From positions 2,046,001 to 2,110,000 of the forward strand of contig NZ_CP107532.1 in NCBI RefSeq assembly GCF_025813715.1: 64,000 nt of DNA, written 5' to 3'. The position numbers and the translations under genes were made by a program. Shown here one piece after another: positions 54,146 to 62,852 of the stretch. This DNA comes from Methylobacterium sp. FF17 (GTDB lineage Bacteria; Pseudomonadota; Alphaproteobacteria; Rhizobiales; Beijerinckiaceae). Below the pieces are notes generated by a model. That model saw only the letters and a program-made list of their open reading frames with translations, did not search any database and had not been told where the DNA came from. How positions within the stretch are numbered: position 1 is the stretch's first letter; each line of letters starts with the position of its first letter.

Positions 54146-55146
54146 AGGCGGATCAGGGTGGCGATGGCCTCCGCTCCGGCGGCCGGAGAGGTTTCGCCCC
54201 GCGCCACGGCCCCTTCCGCCTCCGCCGTCCGGCTGCGCACCTCGGCCGAACCGACGAGGCGCTGATGCAGGCGCTCGTGCACCAGGGCCCACATCCACTT
54301 CACGTCCTGGGCCCGACGCTTCCCGGCGATTTCGCCCGTCGCGGTGAGCTTGTCGTGGTGATCGACCACCCGCGCCCACATTCCATCGAGGCCCTTGTTG
54401 TTGAGCCCCGAGATCGTGACCACGGGGGGCGTCCAGGTCGAACTCGGCGCCGAGAGGATGTGCAGGGCCGCGCGATACTCGGAGGCGGCGGCGCTCGCCC
54501 GGCGCTCGCCCTCGCCGTCATCCGCCTTGTTCACCGCGATCATGTCGGCGAGCTCGAGGATGCCCTTCTTGATGCCCTGCAACTCGTCGCCCGCCCCCGG
54601 CAGCATCAGAACGAGGAAGAAGTCCGTCAGATCGGCCACCGCCGTCTCGGATTGGCCGACGCCCACTGTCTCCACCAGGATGACGTCGAAGCCCGCCGCC
54701 TCGCAGAGCAGCATGGTCTCGCGGGTCTTCGCCGCGACGCCGCCGAGCGTGCCCGAGGAAGGGGAGGGGCGGATGAAGGCGTTGGGGTCGAGGGCGAGGC
54801 GCGCCATGCGGGTCTTGTCGCCGAGGATCGAGCCTCCCGTGCGCGTCGAGGACGGATCGACCGCGAGTACCGCCACCCGGTGCCCGGCCGCGGTCAGGTT
54901 GGCGCCCAGGGCGTCGATGGTGGTCGACTTGCCGACGCCGGGCACGCCGGTGATGCCGACCCGGATCGCCGTGCCGGTATGAGGGAGCACGGCGTCGATC
55001 AGCGCCCGGGCGGCGGCGCGGTGGTCGGCCCGCTTCGATTCGGCGAGGGTGATCGCGCGCGCCAGGGCCGCCCGGTCGCCGGCCAGCAACCGCTCGCGGA
55101 GGGCATCGATGTCGAGGGCGGGAGCGGGGGTGGATGACAGGGCCAT
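54142..55146 (-). CDS. meaB: MeaB/ArgK-type GTPase, methylmalonyl-CoA mutase chaperone
   Basis: A 334-residue G3E P-loop GTPase. Motifs are GITGVPGVGKSTTIDALG (Walker A), LAVDPSSTRTGGSILGDKTR (Mg/switch), VILVETVGVGQSE (switch II) and AVNKADD (base recognition). The C-terminus ends in a helix for dimerisation. MeaB loads and protects the B12 enzyme methylmalonyl-CoA mutase, part of glyoxylate regeneration by the ethylmalonyl-CoA pathway in Methylobacterium. The mutase is not in this window. Start ATG 55146 has a weak ribosome site. It is followed by the overlapping C15-peptidase-like gene. Confidence 0.95.
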   Translation of the reverse strand: MALSSTPAPALDIDALRERLLAGDRAALARAITLAESKRADHRAAARALIDAVLPHTGTAIRVGITGVPGVGKSTTIDALGANLTAAGHRVAVLAVDPSSTRTGGSILGDKTRMARLALDPNAFIRPSPSSGTLGGVAAKTRETMLLCEAAGFDVILVETVGVGQSETAVADLTDFFLVLMLPGAGDELQGIKKGILELADMIAVNKADDGEGERRASAAASEYRAALHILSAPSSTWTPPVVTISGLNNKGLDGMWARVVDHHDKLTATGEIAGKRRAQDVKWMWALVHERLHQRLVGSAEVRSRTAEAEGAVARGETSPAAGAEAIATLIRL

Positions 55147-55505
55147 GGCGTAGTCTTTGCCGGTCCGGCCGGGTTTCGTCGAGGGGGGCGGTATCGAACG
55201 ATCGCGAACGGAATGACGTCGTGTGCTGTTGTGTGGAGGAGATTCCTGATGCTCCGAACTGGAGTGTTCGAACCTTGATGGGAGCCGGCGGATCTGGGAC
55301 GTCGGGCCAGCGCTCCACGTGGAGCCCACGAGGGACCGGCCGACCGGCGAGGCCTGTGGGTCCGGCGCCACAAGGCCGGCTCTGCACGTAATCCACATCG
55401 CCACGGCCACGTTCGTGCCGCGCCATGGTCATGATCCTCGTCGACAGGGTAGCACCACGACGGGCCCGTTCCGGGGTCGTCACCGTCAGGGCTGCCTTGC
55501 ACGAC
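55147..55505. other. Divergent gap, meaB/esterase
   Basis: About 360 bases with no recognised gene, repeat or strong hairpin. Both promoters should lie here. The part near 55200-55260 is least GC-rich. Confidence 0.4.
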
Positions 55506-56552
55506 ATGATCCGCCCCATGCCCCCGACCCGACGCACGCTCCTGCGGTTCGCCGCGCTTTCCGGGGTGGCTGGCCTTGCGCCGGGGCTCGCGGGCTGCGT
55601 GGCCGACGGCCTCGTCTCCGATGCGGTGGGCGGCGGGACGCCGGAGCGGCAATCGGCCCTCGACGTCAGCCCCGTTTTGCTCGTGGCCACCACGCGCCGG
55701 CCCATCGGAGCGCCGCCGAAGAGTCCGTATTTCGGGTCCGAGCGCGGGCGCGGGCTCAGCTTCGCCGAGGTCCGGCTCTCGGCCCCCGACCGCTCGCTGA
55801 TCGGCAAGGTCTCGTCCGTGGTCACGGGCGACTGGTCCGTGACGGCGGTGCCCCAGGTGGAGACCGGGCCGGGGGCTGCCGGCGCCTTCGCGCAGGCGGC
55901 GCTGGGACGCGACGTGCTGATCTACGTGCACGGCTACCGCGAAAGCTTCCAATCGGCGGTGGTCGGTGCCGCCAAGCTCTCGGACGGTATCCGCTTCCGG
56001 GGCGCCTCTGCGCTCTTCACCTGGCCCTCGGCCGCCGCGACCTTCGATTACGGCTACGACCGCGAGAGCGCGCTCTGGTCGCGCGACGGCTTCGAGGATC
56101 TTCTGAAGGCGCTGGCGAACTCGCCGTCCGGCGGGCGCATCAACATCGTCGCGCATTCCATGGGCACGCTCCTGACCCTCGAGACCCTGCGCATGCTGCG
56201 CGCGGAGGCCGGGGAGGCCGCCATGGCCCGGATCGGTGCGGTGGTGCTCGCGGCCCCCGACATCGACATCGATCTCTTCACCAGCGCGGTGGAGCGGATG
56301 GGGCCGGATGTCAGCAAGATCACGGTGATCTCCTCCACCAAGGACCGGGCGCTGGAACTCTCGGGCGCCATCGCGGGCGGCGTGGTCCGGGCGGGTGCCG
56401 CCGACCGCGAGCGCCTCGAGGCCCTGGGCGTGCGGGTCGCCGATGCCTCGGATTACGGCGGAGGCCTGATCAACCACGACCTGTTCCTGTCGAACCCCGA
56501 CGTGCAGGGGGTGGTTAAGCGCGCGATCGGGCGTGCGAGCGGCGGCGCCTGA
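55506..56552 (+). CDS. Exported alpha/beta-hydrolase (DUF900-type esterase), probable lipoprotein
   Basis: A 348-residue protein. The N-terminus PPTRRTLLRFAALSGVAGLA has a twin-arginine-like pair, and the following GLAGC forms a lipobox, so a Tat- or Sec-exported lipoprotein is likely. The hydrolase core shows VLIYVHGYRESFQSAV, FTWPSAA, YDRESALWSRDGFEDLL and the nucleophile elbow IVAHSMGTLL, the pattern of the DUF900/VCBS-linked alpha-beta hydrolases. The Asp is probably in the VVLAAPDIDID segment and the His in LINHDLFL. Substrate unknown. Starts at 55506 and 55518 are both possible. Confidence 0.83.
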   Translation: MIRPMPPTRRTLLRFAALSGVAGLAPGLAGCVADGLVSDAVGGGTPERQSALDVSPVLLVATTRRPIGAPPKSPYFGSERGRGLSFAEVRLSAPDRSLIGKVSSVVTGDWSVTAVPQVETGPGAAGAFAQAALGRDVLIYVHGYRESFQSAVVGAAKLSDGIRFRGASALFTWPSAAATFDYGYDRESALWSRDGFEDLLKALANSPSGGRINIVAHSMGTLLTLETLRMLRAEAGEAAMARIGAVVLAAPDIDIDLFTSAVERMGPDVSKITVISSTKDRALELSGAIAGGVVRAGAADRERLEALGVRVADASDYGGGLINHDLFLSNPDVQGVVKRAIGRASGGA

Positions 56553-56667
56553 GACGCGGCTCGGCTCGGGATTCCACCCGGGCTTTCCGTCCGTTCCGCC
56601 CTTGGCCTCCGGCCCGTTCGCCCCTACACGGTCAGCGGCCCCGGGCCACAGACAACGAGGATTCGCG

Positions 56668-57036
56668 ATGTTCACACTCGAGATCGATGGCGTGGCCATC
56701 GCGGTCATCAACGGTTCCGAGGAGGTCGCCAACGACCTCTTCACCTGCGATGGCTTCAAGGACGACATCCAGACCATGAAGAGCGACGGCAAGGTGCTGT
56801 GGAACGGCACCTCCCCGCTCAAGATCCGGGCGGCCACCGAGGACGAGATCGAGATTTTCGAGGACGCCCTGGCCGAGGATGATTCCGAGGAGGACGAGCC
56901 CTACGAGCCGGATGCCCGCCACGCCGAGGCCTCCAACGACGACGAGGCCCAGGACGGTGAGGATGACGAGGAGGAAGAGGATGCCGACATCGTCTTCCTC
57001 GTGGACATCGACGAGGATGCCGGCCTCGACTCCTGA
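56668..57036 (+). CDS. Acidic-tailed small protein, unknown function
   Basis: A 122-residue protein. The first about 65 residues, MFTLEIDGVAIAVINGSEEV onward with CDGFKDDIQTMKSDGKVLW, look like a folded alpha/beta domain. The rest is extremely acidic: roughly 50 residues dominated by Glu and Asp, including runs such as DDEEEEDAD, closing with IVFLVDIDEDAGLDS. GAGG lies 7 bases before ATG 56668. No signal or membrane segment. I do not recognise the family; the acidic tail might mimic nucleic acid or bind divalent cations. A clear terminator follows. Confidence 0.7.
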   Translation: MFTLEIDGVAIAVINGSEEVANDLFTCDGFKDDIQTMKSDGKVLWNGTSPLKIRAATEDEIEIFEDALAEDDSEEDEPYEPDARHAEASNDDEAQDGEDDEEEEDADIVFLVDIDEDAGLDS

Positions 57037-57131
57037 GTCCGTCCAGGGTTCGGCGATCCCGGACCGGACCTCCATGAGGCGGACTCACCAAGGTCACCCT
57101 TGATTGAGCGGCGACGCCAGCTGCCTTCGAG

Positions 57132-57163
57132 AGCCCCGCCCATCCCCGGGCGGGGCTTTTTTT
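57132..57163 (+). terminator. Intrinsic terminator after the acidic-tailed gene
   Basis: A 10-bp stem (AGCCCCGCCC / GGGCGGGGCT, 6-base loop) runs straight into seven T. This is the strongest classical terminator in the window. Confidence 0.9.
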
Positions 57164-57211
57164 CATGCGGTACGTCGGTCCGGCGGGAGGGTGCGCGGTA
57201 ACGCGTGACCG

Positions 57212-58855
57212 TCAGTTGGTGGCCGACCGGGCGGCCCGGTTGGGAATCAGGCCCGGCGGGACCGGTCCGTCCTGCGCCGGCTTCGTCGGCGTGAGGCCGG
57301 CGGTCTCGGACTTGCCCGCCTGCGGCCTGCCCGGCACGGGTGGCGTCGGAGCGGGTCTGGTCGCGGCGGTTCCAGCCCCGCCGATCGTTCCGGCTGGGCG
57401 CGCGGCGGGTACCGTCTTGCGCGGCACGATCGTCCCCGTAATCGGAACGTCCGGCATCGGCACTGCCGGGCTGTCGATCCCGTAGATGTCATCGCGAAAA
57501 TGGGCGCGGCCGTCCGGGGTGGCGTAGCCGGTCAGGTAGACGAAGGTCACGGGGATCTGCTTGGGGAGCTTGATGTCCAGGCGCTCATTGGTAGCGATGC
57601 TGGTCTCGATCTCGATCGGACCCCAGGTCGAGCCGGCGCCGTTGGGGCCGGGCGTGCCGTCGAGCAGCCAGCCGGCGAGTTCCTTCACCTGCGCGACGCG
57701 TACGCAGCCATGCGAGTGGAACCGCACCTCGCGGGCGAAGAGCGATTTCGACGGCGTGTCGTGCATGTAGACCGCCTGTTTGTTCGGCATGTCGATGCGC
57801 ACCTGACCCAGCGAGTTCTCGAGGCCGGAATCCTGACGCAGGGTGTAGTTCGCCGCCTTCTCGCTTGACCAGTCGATGGCCGTGGGATCGACCTCGACGC
57901 CGCCGGGGCCGAGGATGCGGATGCGCTCCCGGGCGAGATAGCCGGGATCCTTGCGCATCTTCGGGATGATCTCCTTCTTGATGATGGAGACTGGCAGGGT
58001 CCAGGTCGGGTTGAGATTGACGTCGGTGATCCGCGCCTCGATGCGCGGGGTCGCCTTGTCGGGCTTGCCGACCACCGCCACGTAGCGGCGCACCACCACC
58101 CCGTGATCCACGGCCTCGACGGTGGCCGAGGGGATGTTCACCACCACGTAGCGGTCGCCGTAGGCGAAGTTCGACCCGATCTGCCGGGCGGCGGAGGCGC
58201 CGAGCTGGCGCTGGCGTGTGGCCGCCGGCACATTCAGCGCCGCCACGGTCTGGCGCCCGATCAGCCCGGTCTCGGGCAGGCCATGCCGGGCCTGGAAGGC
58301 CTTGACCGCCGTGACCAAGCCCGCATCGAACTGGTCGCTCATCGGCGTGTCGGCGGGAAGGTCGCCGACGAGGGCGAGGTGCTTGCGCAGGGCGGGAATT
58401 GCCGGGTGGCTCGCGCCCGGCTTGAGCACCAGATCGGCGGGGAGAGGCGCCCAGCCGCCGGCATCCACCATGGCCTGATAGCGATCGGCCATGCGCAGAG
58501 TGTCGAGGAAGGTGGAGGGGCTCAGGGTCGGGACGGGATCGGCCGAGACCCGCGCCACCACCAGCGGCGGCAACTCCCGCGACTTCCTGACCGGTGCGGG
58601 ATTCGCGGCCGTCGCGACGGCATCCGCGGGACTCGGCACGATCGCCTGAACGGAGGGGGTCACGGGGACCGGGGCCGAGAGGCCCTCGAGCTTGGGCGAC
58701 TTGGGCAAGCTCTCCGGTGCGCTCCGGGCAGGGGCTTCCTGCGCCAGGGCGGTCCCGCCCAGGATCACGAGGAGCGCGAGCGGCGACAGGCCCGCGTAGA
58801 GGCGGATCCGGTTCGCCGGCGGGCGGGGCAGGGCGGCGCTGTGGCGCGAAAGCAT
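57212..58855 (-). CDS. Murein L,D-transpeptidase (YcbB/LdtD-like)
   Basis: A 547-residue envelope enzyme. A signal/anchor (LYAGLSPLALLVILGGTALA, about 18-38) is followed by a Pro/Ala-rich linker, a scaffold region with a peptidoglycan-binding-like segment (LVTAVKAFQARHGLPETGLI, about 190-230) and the YkuD catalytic domain. The active site is REVRFHSHGCVRVAQV, with the nucleophile Cys in HGC. Such enzymes make 3-3 cross-links in peptidoglycan. The C-terminal 80 residues are a disordered Pro/Ala/Thr tail. Start MLSRHSAAL at 58855 follows GAGAGG; the upstream frame is excluded. It is divergent from the SDR gene. Confidence 0.92.
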   Translation of the reverse strand: MLSRHSAALPRPPANRIRLYAGLSPLALLVILGGTALAQEAPARSAPESLPKSPKLEGLSAPVPVTPSVQAIVPSPADAVATAANPAPVRKSRELPPLVVARVSADPVPTLSPSTFLDTLRMADRYQAMVDAGGWAPLPADLVLKPGASHPAIPALRKHLALVGDLPADTPMSDQFDAGLVTAVKAFQARHGLPETGLIGRQTVAALNVPAATRQRQLGASAARQIGSNFAYGDRYVVVNIPSATVEAVDHGVVVRRYVAVVGKPDKATPRIEARITDVNLNPTWTLPVSIIKKEIIPKMRKDPGYLARERIRILGPGGVEVDPTAIDWSSEKAANYTLRQDSGLENSLGQVRIDMPNKQAVYMHDTPSKSLFAREVRFHSHGCVRVAQVKELAGWLLDGTPGPNGAGSTWGPIEIETSIATNERLDIKLPKQIPVTFVYLTGYATPDGRAHFRDDIYGIDSPAVPMPDVPITGTIVPRKTVPAARPAGTIGGAGTAATRPAPTPPVPGRPQAGKSETAGLTPTKPAQDGPVPPGLIPNRAARSATN

Positions 58856-58998
58856 CGCGGGCCTCTCGAGTGGACGGTCTCCCCAACCATGCGGGCAGAG
58901 GGTTACCAATCTCCTGTCCCGGCCTGACGCGGCCCACAGGTCGCCCTACCTGAAGCGCGCCACGGCACGTCCGGCGCGGCGGCAGATCGGGAGAGGTC

Positions 58999-59844
58999 AT
59001 GACCATCCATCCGGCACTTCAGGCGGGGCGGACCGCCATCGTCACGGGGGCGGCGAGCGGCATCGGACTGGCGGCCGCCAAACGCTTCGCGGGATTGGGA
59101 ATGGCGGTCTGGCTCGCAGACCTGCCTGGAGAGGCCCTGGAATCCGCCCGGGCCGAGGTTGCGGCGCTCGCGCAGCAGGTGCCCGTGCGGGCGCTCGCCA
59201 CTGACGTCGCCCGTCCCGAGGCGATGGAGGCATTGCGCGCGGCAGCCTCCGACGAAGGGCCGCCGGCCCTGGTGATGCTGAATGCCGGCATCGAGGCCGG
59301 GGGCAGGCTGTTCTCGGACCCCGAGACTTGGCGTCGTATCCTCGACACCAACCTCTGGGGCGTCATCAACGGCATCCAGGCCTTCGCGCCCGCCATGATC
59401 GCGGGCGGTGAACCCGGCGCGATCGTGGTCACGGGCTCGAAGCAGGGCATCACCACGCCGCCGGGCAACACGCCCTACAACGTCTCGAAGGCGGGCGTGA
59501 AGGTCGTCACCGAGGCTTTGGCCCACGACCTGCGCGGGCGGGAGGGCGCCCCGATCAGCGCTCACCTGCTCATCCCGGGCTTCGTCTATACCGGCCTGAC
59601 GAAGGCGCGGGGCGTCGCCGAGAAGCCGGCCGGTGCCTGGACGCCCGACGAGACGGTGGACGTCCTTCTGGACGGGATGGCGCGGGGCGACTTCTACATC
59701 CTGTGTCCCGACAACGAGACCACCCGCGTCCAGGACGAGAAGCGGATCGCCTGGGCCGCCGGCGACATCATCGCGAACCGTCCGGCGCTCTCGCGCTGGC
59801 ATCCCGACCATGCCGAGGCGTTCCGGCGCTTCAGCGAGGGGTGA
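58999..59844 (+). CDS. Short-chain dehydrogenase/reductase
   Basis: A 281-residue SDR. The cofactor site is IVTGAASGIGLAAAKRFAGL, with VMLNAGIEAGG as the NAG segment. The catalytic residues are Ser in VVTGSKQGIT and Tyr/Lys in TPYNVSKAGVKVV. The C-terminal extension EKRIAWAAGDIIANRPALSR is longer than in minimal SDRs. The substrate is unknown; relatives act on small alcohols, sugars or steroid-like compounds. GGGAGAGG precedes the ATG. It may be read with zwf, which starts about 140 bases downstream on the same strand. Confidence 0.88.
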   Translation: MTIHPALQAGRTAIVTGAASGIGLAAAKRFAGLGMAVWLADLPGEALESARAEVAALAQQVPVRALATDVARPEAMEALRAAASDEGPPALVMLNAGIEAGGRLFSDPETWRRILDTNLWGVINGIQAFAPAMIAGGEPGAIVVTGSKQGITTPPGNTPYNVSKAGVKVVTEALAHDLRGREGAPISAHLLIPGFVYTGLTKARGVAEKPAGAWTPDETVDVLLDGMARGDFYILCPDNETTRVQDEKRIAWAAGDIIANRPALSRWHPDHAEAFRRFSEG

Positions 59845-59987
59845 GGCCGTACGGGAACGCGTGCCGTCCCGCACCCCGCCCCCATGGCGGATGGCTTGCA
59901 TAGCGGACCGGGCCGGCCGACACAGCAGGGGCGAATCTTCGCTGCCTGCGCTTGCACACCGACTTGCAAAACGAACGGGAGCCGCCC

Positions 59988-61466
59988 TTGGCCACCATCA
60001 TCCCCGTCGCCTCCTTCGACTGCGTCGTGTTCGGCGCCACCGGCGACCTGACCACGCGCAAGCTGCTCCCCGCCCTCTACTACCGCTTCAAGGACGGGCA
60101 GATTCCGGGAACCAGCCGGATCATCGGGGCCTCGCGCTCGGAGATGAGCGCCGAGGCGTTCCGCGAGCGCGCCCGCGACGCGATCAAGCGCTTCGTGCCG
60201 GCGGGCGACATCGGCGAGGACACGCTGACCGCCTTCCTCGACCATCTCGACTACGTGGCGGTGGACGGGGCGGGCGACGACGGCTGGGAGGATCTCGCCG
60301 CGAAGCTCGCCGAGCGCCCCGACCAGGTGCGGCCCTACTACCTCGCGACCTCGCCCGATCTCTACGGCTCGATCTGCCAGAATCTCGCGAAGCACGGCCT
60401 GATCGGCGACAAGTCCCGCGTGGTCCTGGAAAAGCCCATCGGCAAGGACCTGAAATCGGCCCGCGCCATCAACGACGCGGTCGGCACGGTATTCCCCGAG
60501 GAGCAGATCTTCCGCATCGACCATTACCTCGGCAAGGAGACGGTGCAGAACCTGCTGGCGCTGCGCTTTGCCAACACCATCTTCGAGCGGCTCTGGACGG
60601 CGGACGTCATCGATCACGTCCAGATCACGGTCGGCGAGACCGTCGGCGTCGAGGGGCGCGCCGGGTACTACGACACCTCCGGGGCGCTGCGCGACATGGT
60701 GCAGAACCACATGCTGCAGCTCCTCTGCCTGATGGCGATGGAGAGCCCGCTCTCCCTCGACGCCAATTCGGTGCGCGACGAGAAGCTGAAGGTCCTGCGT
60801 GCCTTGAAGCCGATCACGCCCCACGACGTGCAGACCGTGACGGTGCGCGGCCAGTACGCGGCCGGCGCGGTTGCGGGCAAGCCGGTGGAGGGCTACCGCG
60901 CCGACCTCGGCAATGACGTCGACAGCCGGACCGAGACGTTCGTCGCCCTGAAGCTTGAGGTGCAGTCCTGGCGCTGGGCCGGCGTGCCCTTCTACCTGCG
61001 CACCGGCAAGCGCCTGCCCCAGAAGCTCTCCGAGATCGTGGTTCAGTTCCGCGCGTCGCCCTTCTCGATCTTCCCGGCGGAATCCTTCGGGCGCGAGCCC
61101 AACCGCCTCGTTATCCGCCTTCAGCCGGAGGAGGGCATCAAGCTCGAGGTCATGACCAAGGACCCGGGGCCCGGCGGGATGCGGCTGCGGCCGACCAACC
61201 TCGACATTTCCTTCGAAGAGACGTTCAAGCAGCGCTATCCCGACGCCTACGAGCGCCTGCTGATGGACGTGGTGCGCGGCAACGCCACGCTGTTCATGCG
61301 CCGCGACGAGGTCGAGGTCGCCTGGGCCTGGGCCGATTCCCTGCTCAAGGCCTGGGCCGACCGGCCCGATGCGCCGCGCCCCTACGCCGCCGGCAGCTGG
61401 GGGCCCACCGCCGCCATCGCGCTGATCGAGCGCGACGGCCGAACCTGGCACGAGGAAATCCGCTGA
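59988..61466 (+). CDS. zwf: Glucose-6-phosphate 1-dehydrogenase
   Basis: A 492-residue enzyme, normal length. The N-terminal NADP site is VVFGATGDLTTRKLLPALYY, and the substrate/catalytic motif is FRIDHYLGKETVQNLLALRF. EKPIGKDLKSARAIND and DVQTVTVRGQYAAG are further conserved segments. It oxidises glucose-6-phosphate, feeding the oxidative pentose-phosphate and Entner-Doudoroff routes. The start is taken as TTG 59988 (LATIIPVAS), because GGGAG stands 7 bases before it. An earlier TTG at 59952 lacks a site and adds unconserved residues. No pgl, edd or gnd lies beside it. Confidence 0.95.
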   Translation: MATIIPVASFDCVVFGATGDLTTRKLLPALYYRFKDGQIPGTSRIIGASRSEMSAEAFRERARDAIKRFVPAGDIGEDTLTAFLDHLDYVAVDGAGDDGWEDLAAKLAERPDQVRPYYLATSPDLYGSICQNLAKHGLIGDKSRVVLEKPIGKDLKSARAINDAVGTVFPEEQIFRIDHYLGKETVQNLLALRFANTIFERLWTADVIDHVQITVGETVGVEGRAGYYDTSGALRDMVQNHMLQLLCLMAMESPLSLDANSVRDEKLKVLRALKPITPHDVQTVTVRGQYAAGAVAGKPVEGYRADLGNDVDSRTETFVALKLEVQSWRWAGVPFYLRTGKRLPQKLSEIVVQFRASPFSIFPAESFGREPNRLVIRLQPEEGIKLEVMTKDPGPGGMRLRPTNLDISFEETFKQRYPDAYERLLMDVVRGNATLFMRRDEVEVAWAWADSLLKAWADRPDAPRPYAAGSWGPTAAIALIERDGRTWHEEIR

Positions 61467-61487
61467 GCGCTGTGCGCAGATGCGAGG

Positions 61488-61493
61488 TATAAT
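61488..61493 (+). promoter_or_regulatory. Possible -10 element upstream of the GntR gene
   Basis: A perfect TATAAT lies 22 bases after the zwf stop and about 80 bases before the GntR start. No good -35 hexamer is seen 16-18 bases upstream, so the call is weak. Confidence 0.3.
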
Positions 61494-61531
61494 TCCGGGC
61501 TCCCTCGACAGGCTCCAGTCTGGGCGATACC

Positions 61532-61554
61532 AGGGAGGAGTATTGTTCCTCCCT
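61532..61554. promoter_or_regulatory. Inverted repeat just upstream of the GntR gene
   Basis: Arms AGGGAGGA and TCCTCCCT with a 7-base spacer end 20 bases before the start codon. It could be an autoregulatory operator, a zwf 3' hairpin or a leader stem; a T-run is lacking. Confidence 0.35.
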
Positions 61555-61574
61555 CATCCAGACGTCGCGGACCC

Positions 61575-62273
61575 ATGAACAAGATCGAGACGGGCCTCGG
61601 CATCAACCGACGCTACCTCCACGACGAAGTCGTCGACCGGATGCGTGACCTCATCCGGTCGGGCGAGCTGGAGCCCCGAGCGCGGATCAACGAAGGCGAG
61701 TTGACCGAGCGCTTCGGCATCTCCCGCACCCCGCTACGGGAGGCGATCAAGATCCTGGCCACGGAAGGGCTCCTCGAATTGCTGCCCAATCGGGGAGCCC
61801 GGGTCGCGAGCCTGTCGCAATCCGAGATCGAGGAGATGATCGAGGTCATCGCCGGCCTGGAGGCCACGGCTGCGGAGCTCGCCTGCCGCACCATCACCGA
61901 TGCGAGGATCGCCGAGATCTCCCGTGATCACGAGACGATGGTCGCGGCCTGGAAGGCCGGGGAGGAGAGCGCCTACTTCGCCCTCAACCGGAAGATCCAC
62001 GAAGCCATCATGCGGGCGAGCGGCAATGCCACCCTCGGCGGCATCTACGAAAGCCTGTCCGGACGTATCCAGCGCTCGCGCTACGCGGTGCATCAAACGG
62101 CAGAACAATGGGCACAATCCGTGTCCCAGCACGAACAGATGATATCACTGCTGCGCATGCGCGACGGCGAAGCCCTGGCGCGCCTGATGCGCCTCCATAT
62201 CCGGGCCCGAACCCCGGTGATCGCCCAGAGTTTCGGCACGGCGCACCGCGAGGCTTCGGATCCGGTGTCCTGA
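61575..62273 (+). CDS. GntR family regulator (FadR/FCD subfamily)
   Basis: A 232-residue regulator. The winged HTH (about 10-80) has RMRDLIRSGELEPRARINEG and ELTERFGISRTPLREAIKIL, then LLELLPNRGARVASL, all GntR hallmarks. The FCD effector domain (about 90-215) supplies Asp/His-type metal ligands, seen around NRKIHEAIMRASGN and SQHEQM. FCD members respond to small carboxylic or sugar acids. The neighbour zwf suggests a sugar-acid or central-carbon link, but this is only context. The ribosome site is weak (GCGGACCC). Confidence 0.9.
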   Translation: MNKIETGLGINRRYLHDEVVDRMRDLIRSGELEPRARINEGELTERFGISRTPLREAIKILATEGLLELLPNRGARVASLSQSEIEEMIEVIAGLEATAAELACRTITDARIAEISRDHETMVAAWKAGEESAYFALNRKIHEAIMRASGNATLGGIYESLSGRIQRSRYAVHQTAEQWAQSVSQHEQMISLLRMRDGEALARLMRLHIRARTPVIAQSFGTAHREASDPVS

Positions 62274-62306
62274 TCCGAGCCTCGGGATCGCCGCGACGGA
62301 GCGCCG

Positions 62307-62735
62307 TCAGTTCCAGGTGTGCAGGACGGTGCGCCAGCCGTCGCCCCGGCGCTCCAGCACGTTGACCCAGTTGCCCTCGAAGGTTTTCCTGGTGCCGCCC
62401 TCGCCGGGGCCCTTCATCTCCCAGCGTCCGGACAGCATCAGGACATCGCCCCTCTCGCGCGCGGACTGCACGGTGATCCGGTGGTCGTCGAAGCCCTTCG
62501 CCTTCAGGCCTGAGAAGAAGGTCTGGATGTTGGCCGGCCCCGAAACGGCCGCGCCCTTGGGGATGACCTGCGCCTCCGGCGCGTACAGCTTGGCCAGGGC
62601 GTCCATGTCGCCGCCGTTGTAGGTCTTGTCCCAGGTTTCGGCGGCCCTCCGCCCGTCCGTCGCGGCGGTGTCGGCCGCCGCCGGCAGGATCAGGCACGCC
62701 ATGACGGCACCCAGAAGGACTCCAGCTTTCGACAT
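62307..62735 (-). CDS. Secreted SnoaL/DUF4440-like protein (NTF2 fold)
   Basis: A 142-residue protein. A signal peptide (MSKAGVLLGAVMACLILPAA, cut near AAADT) precedes a single NTF2-like domain, seen in WDKTYNGGDMDALAKLYAPE and VSGPANIQTFFSGLKAKGFD, and closing with beta strands around DVLMLSGRWEMKGPGEGG and GWRTVLHTWN. Related DUF4440 proteins are ketosteroid-isomerase-like and mostly of unknown role. GGGAGG lies just before ATG 62735. It converges with the GntR gene, 33 bases between stops. Confidence 0.82.
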   Translation of the reverse strand: MSKAGVLLGAVMACLILPAAADTAATDGRRAAETWDKTYNGGDMDALAKLYAPEAQVIPKGAAVSGPANIQTFFSGLKAKGFDDHRITVQSARERGDVLMLSGRWEMKGPGEGGTRKTFEGNWVNVLERRGDGWRTVLHTWN

Positions 62736-62852
62736 CGATACCTCCCTCGCGACGCGAATCCTGCCGGGTTCGCGTCGATTATTTGAGTATCGATATTTCC
62801 AAAAGTAAAGCTTTTTCCTGAAGACTTGTGAGACCTTCCGGGTTCGCGAGAA

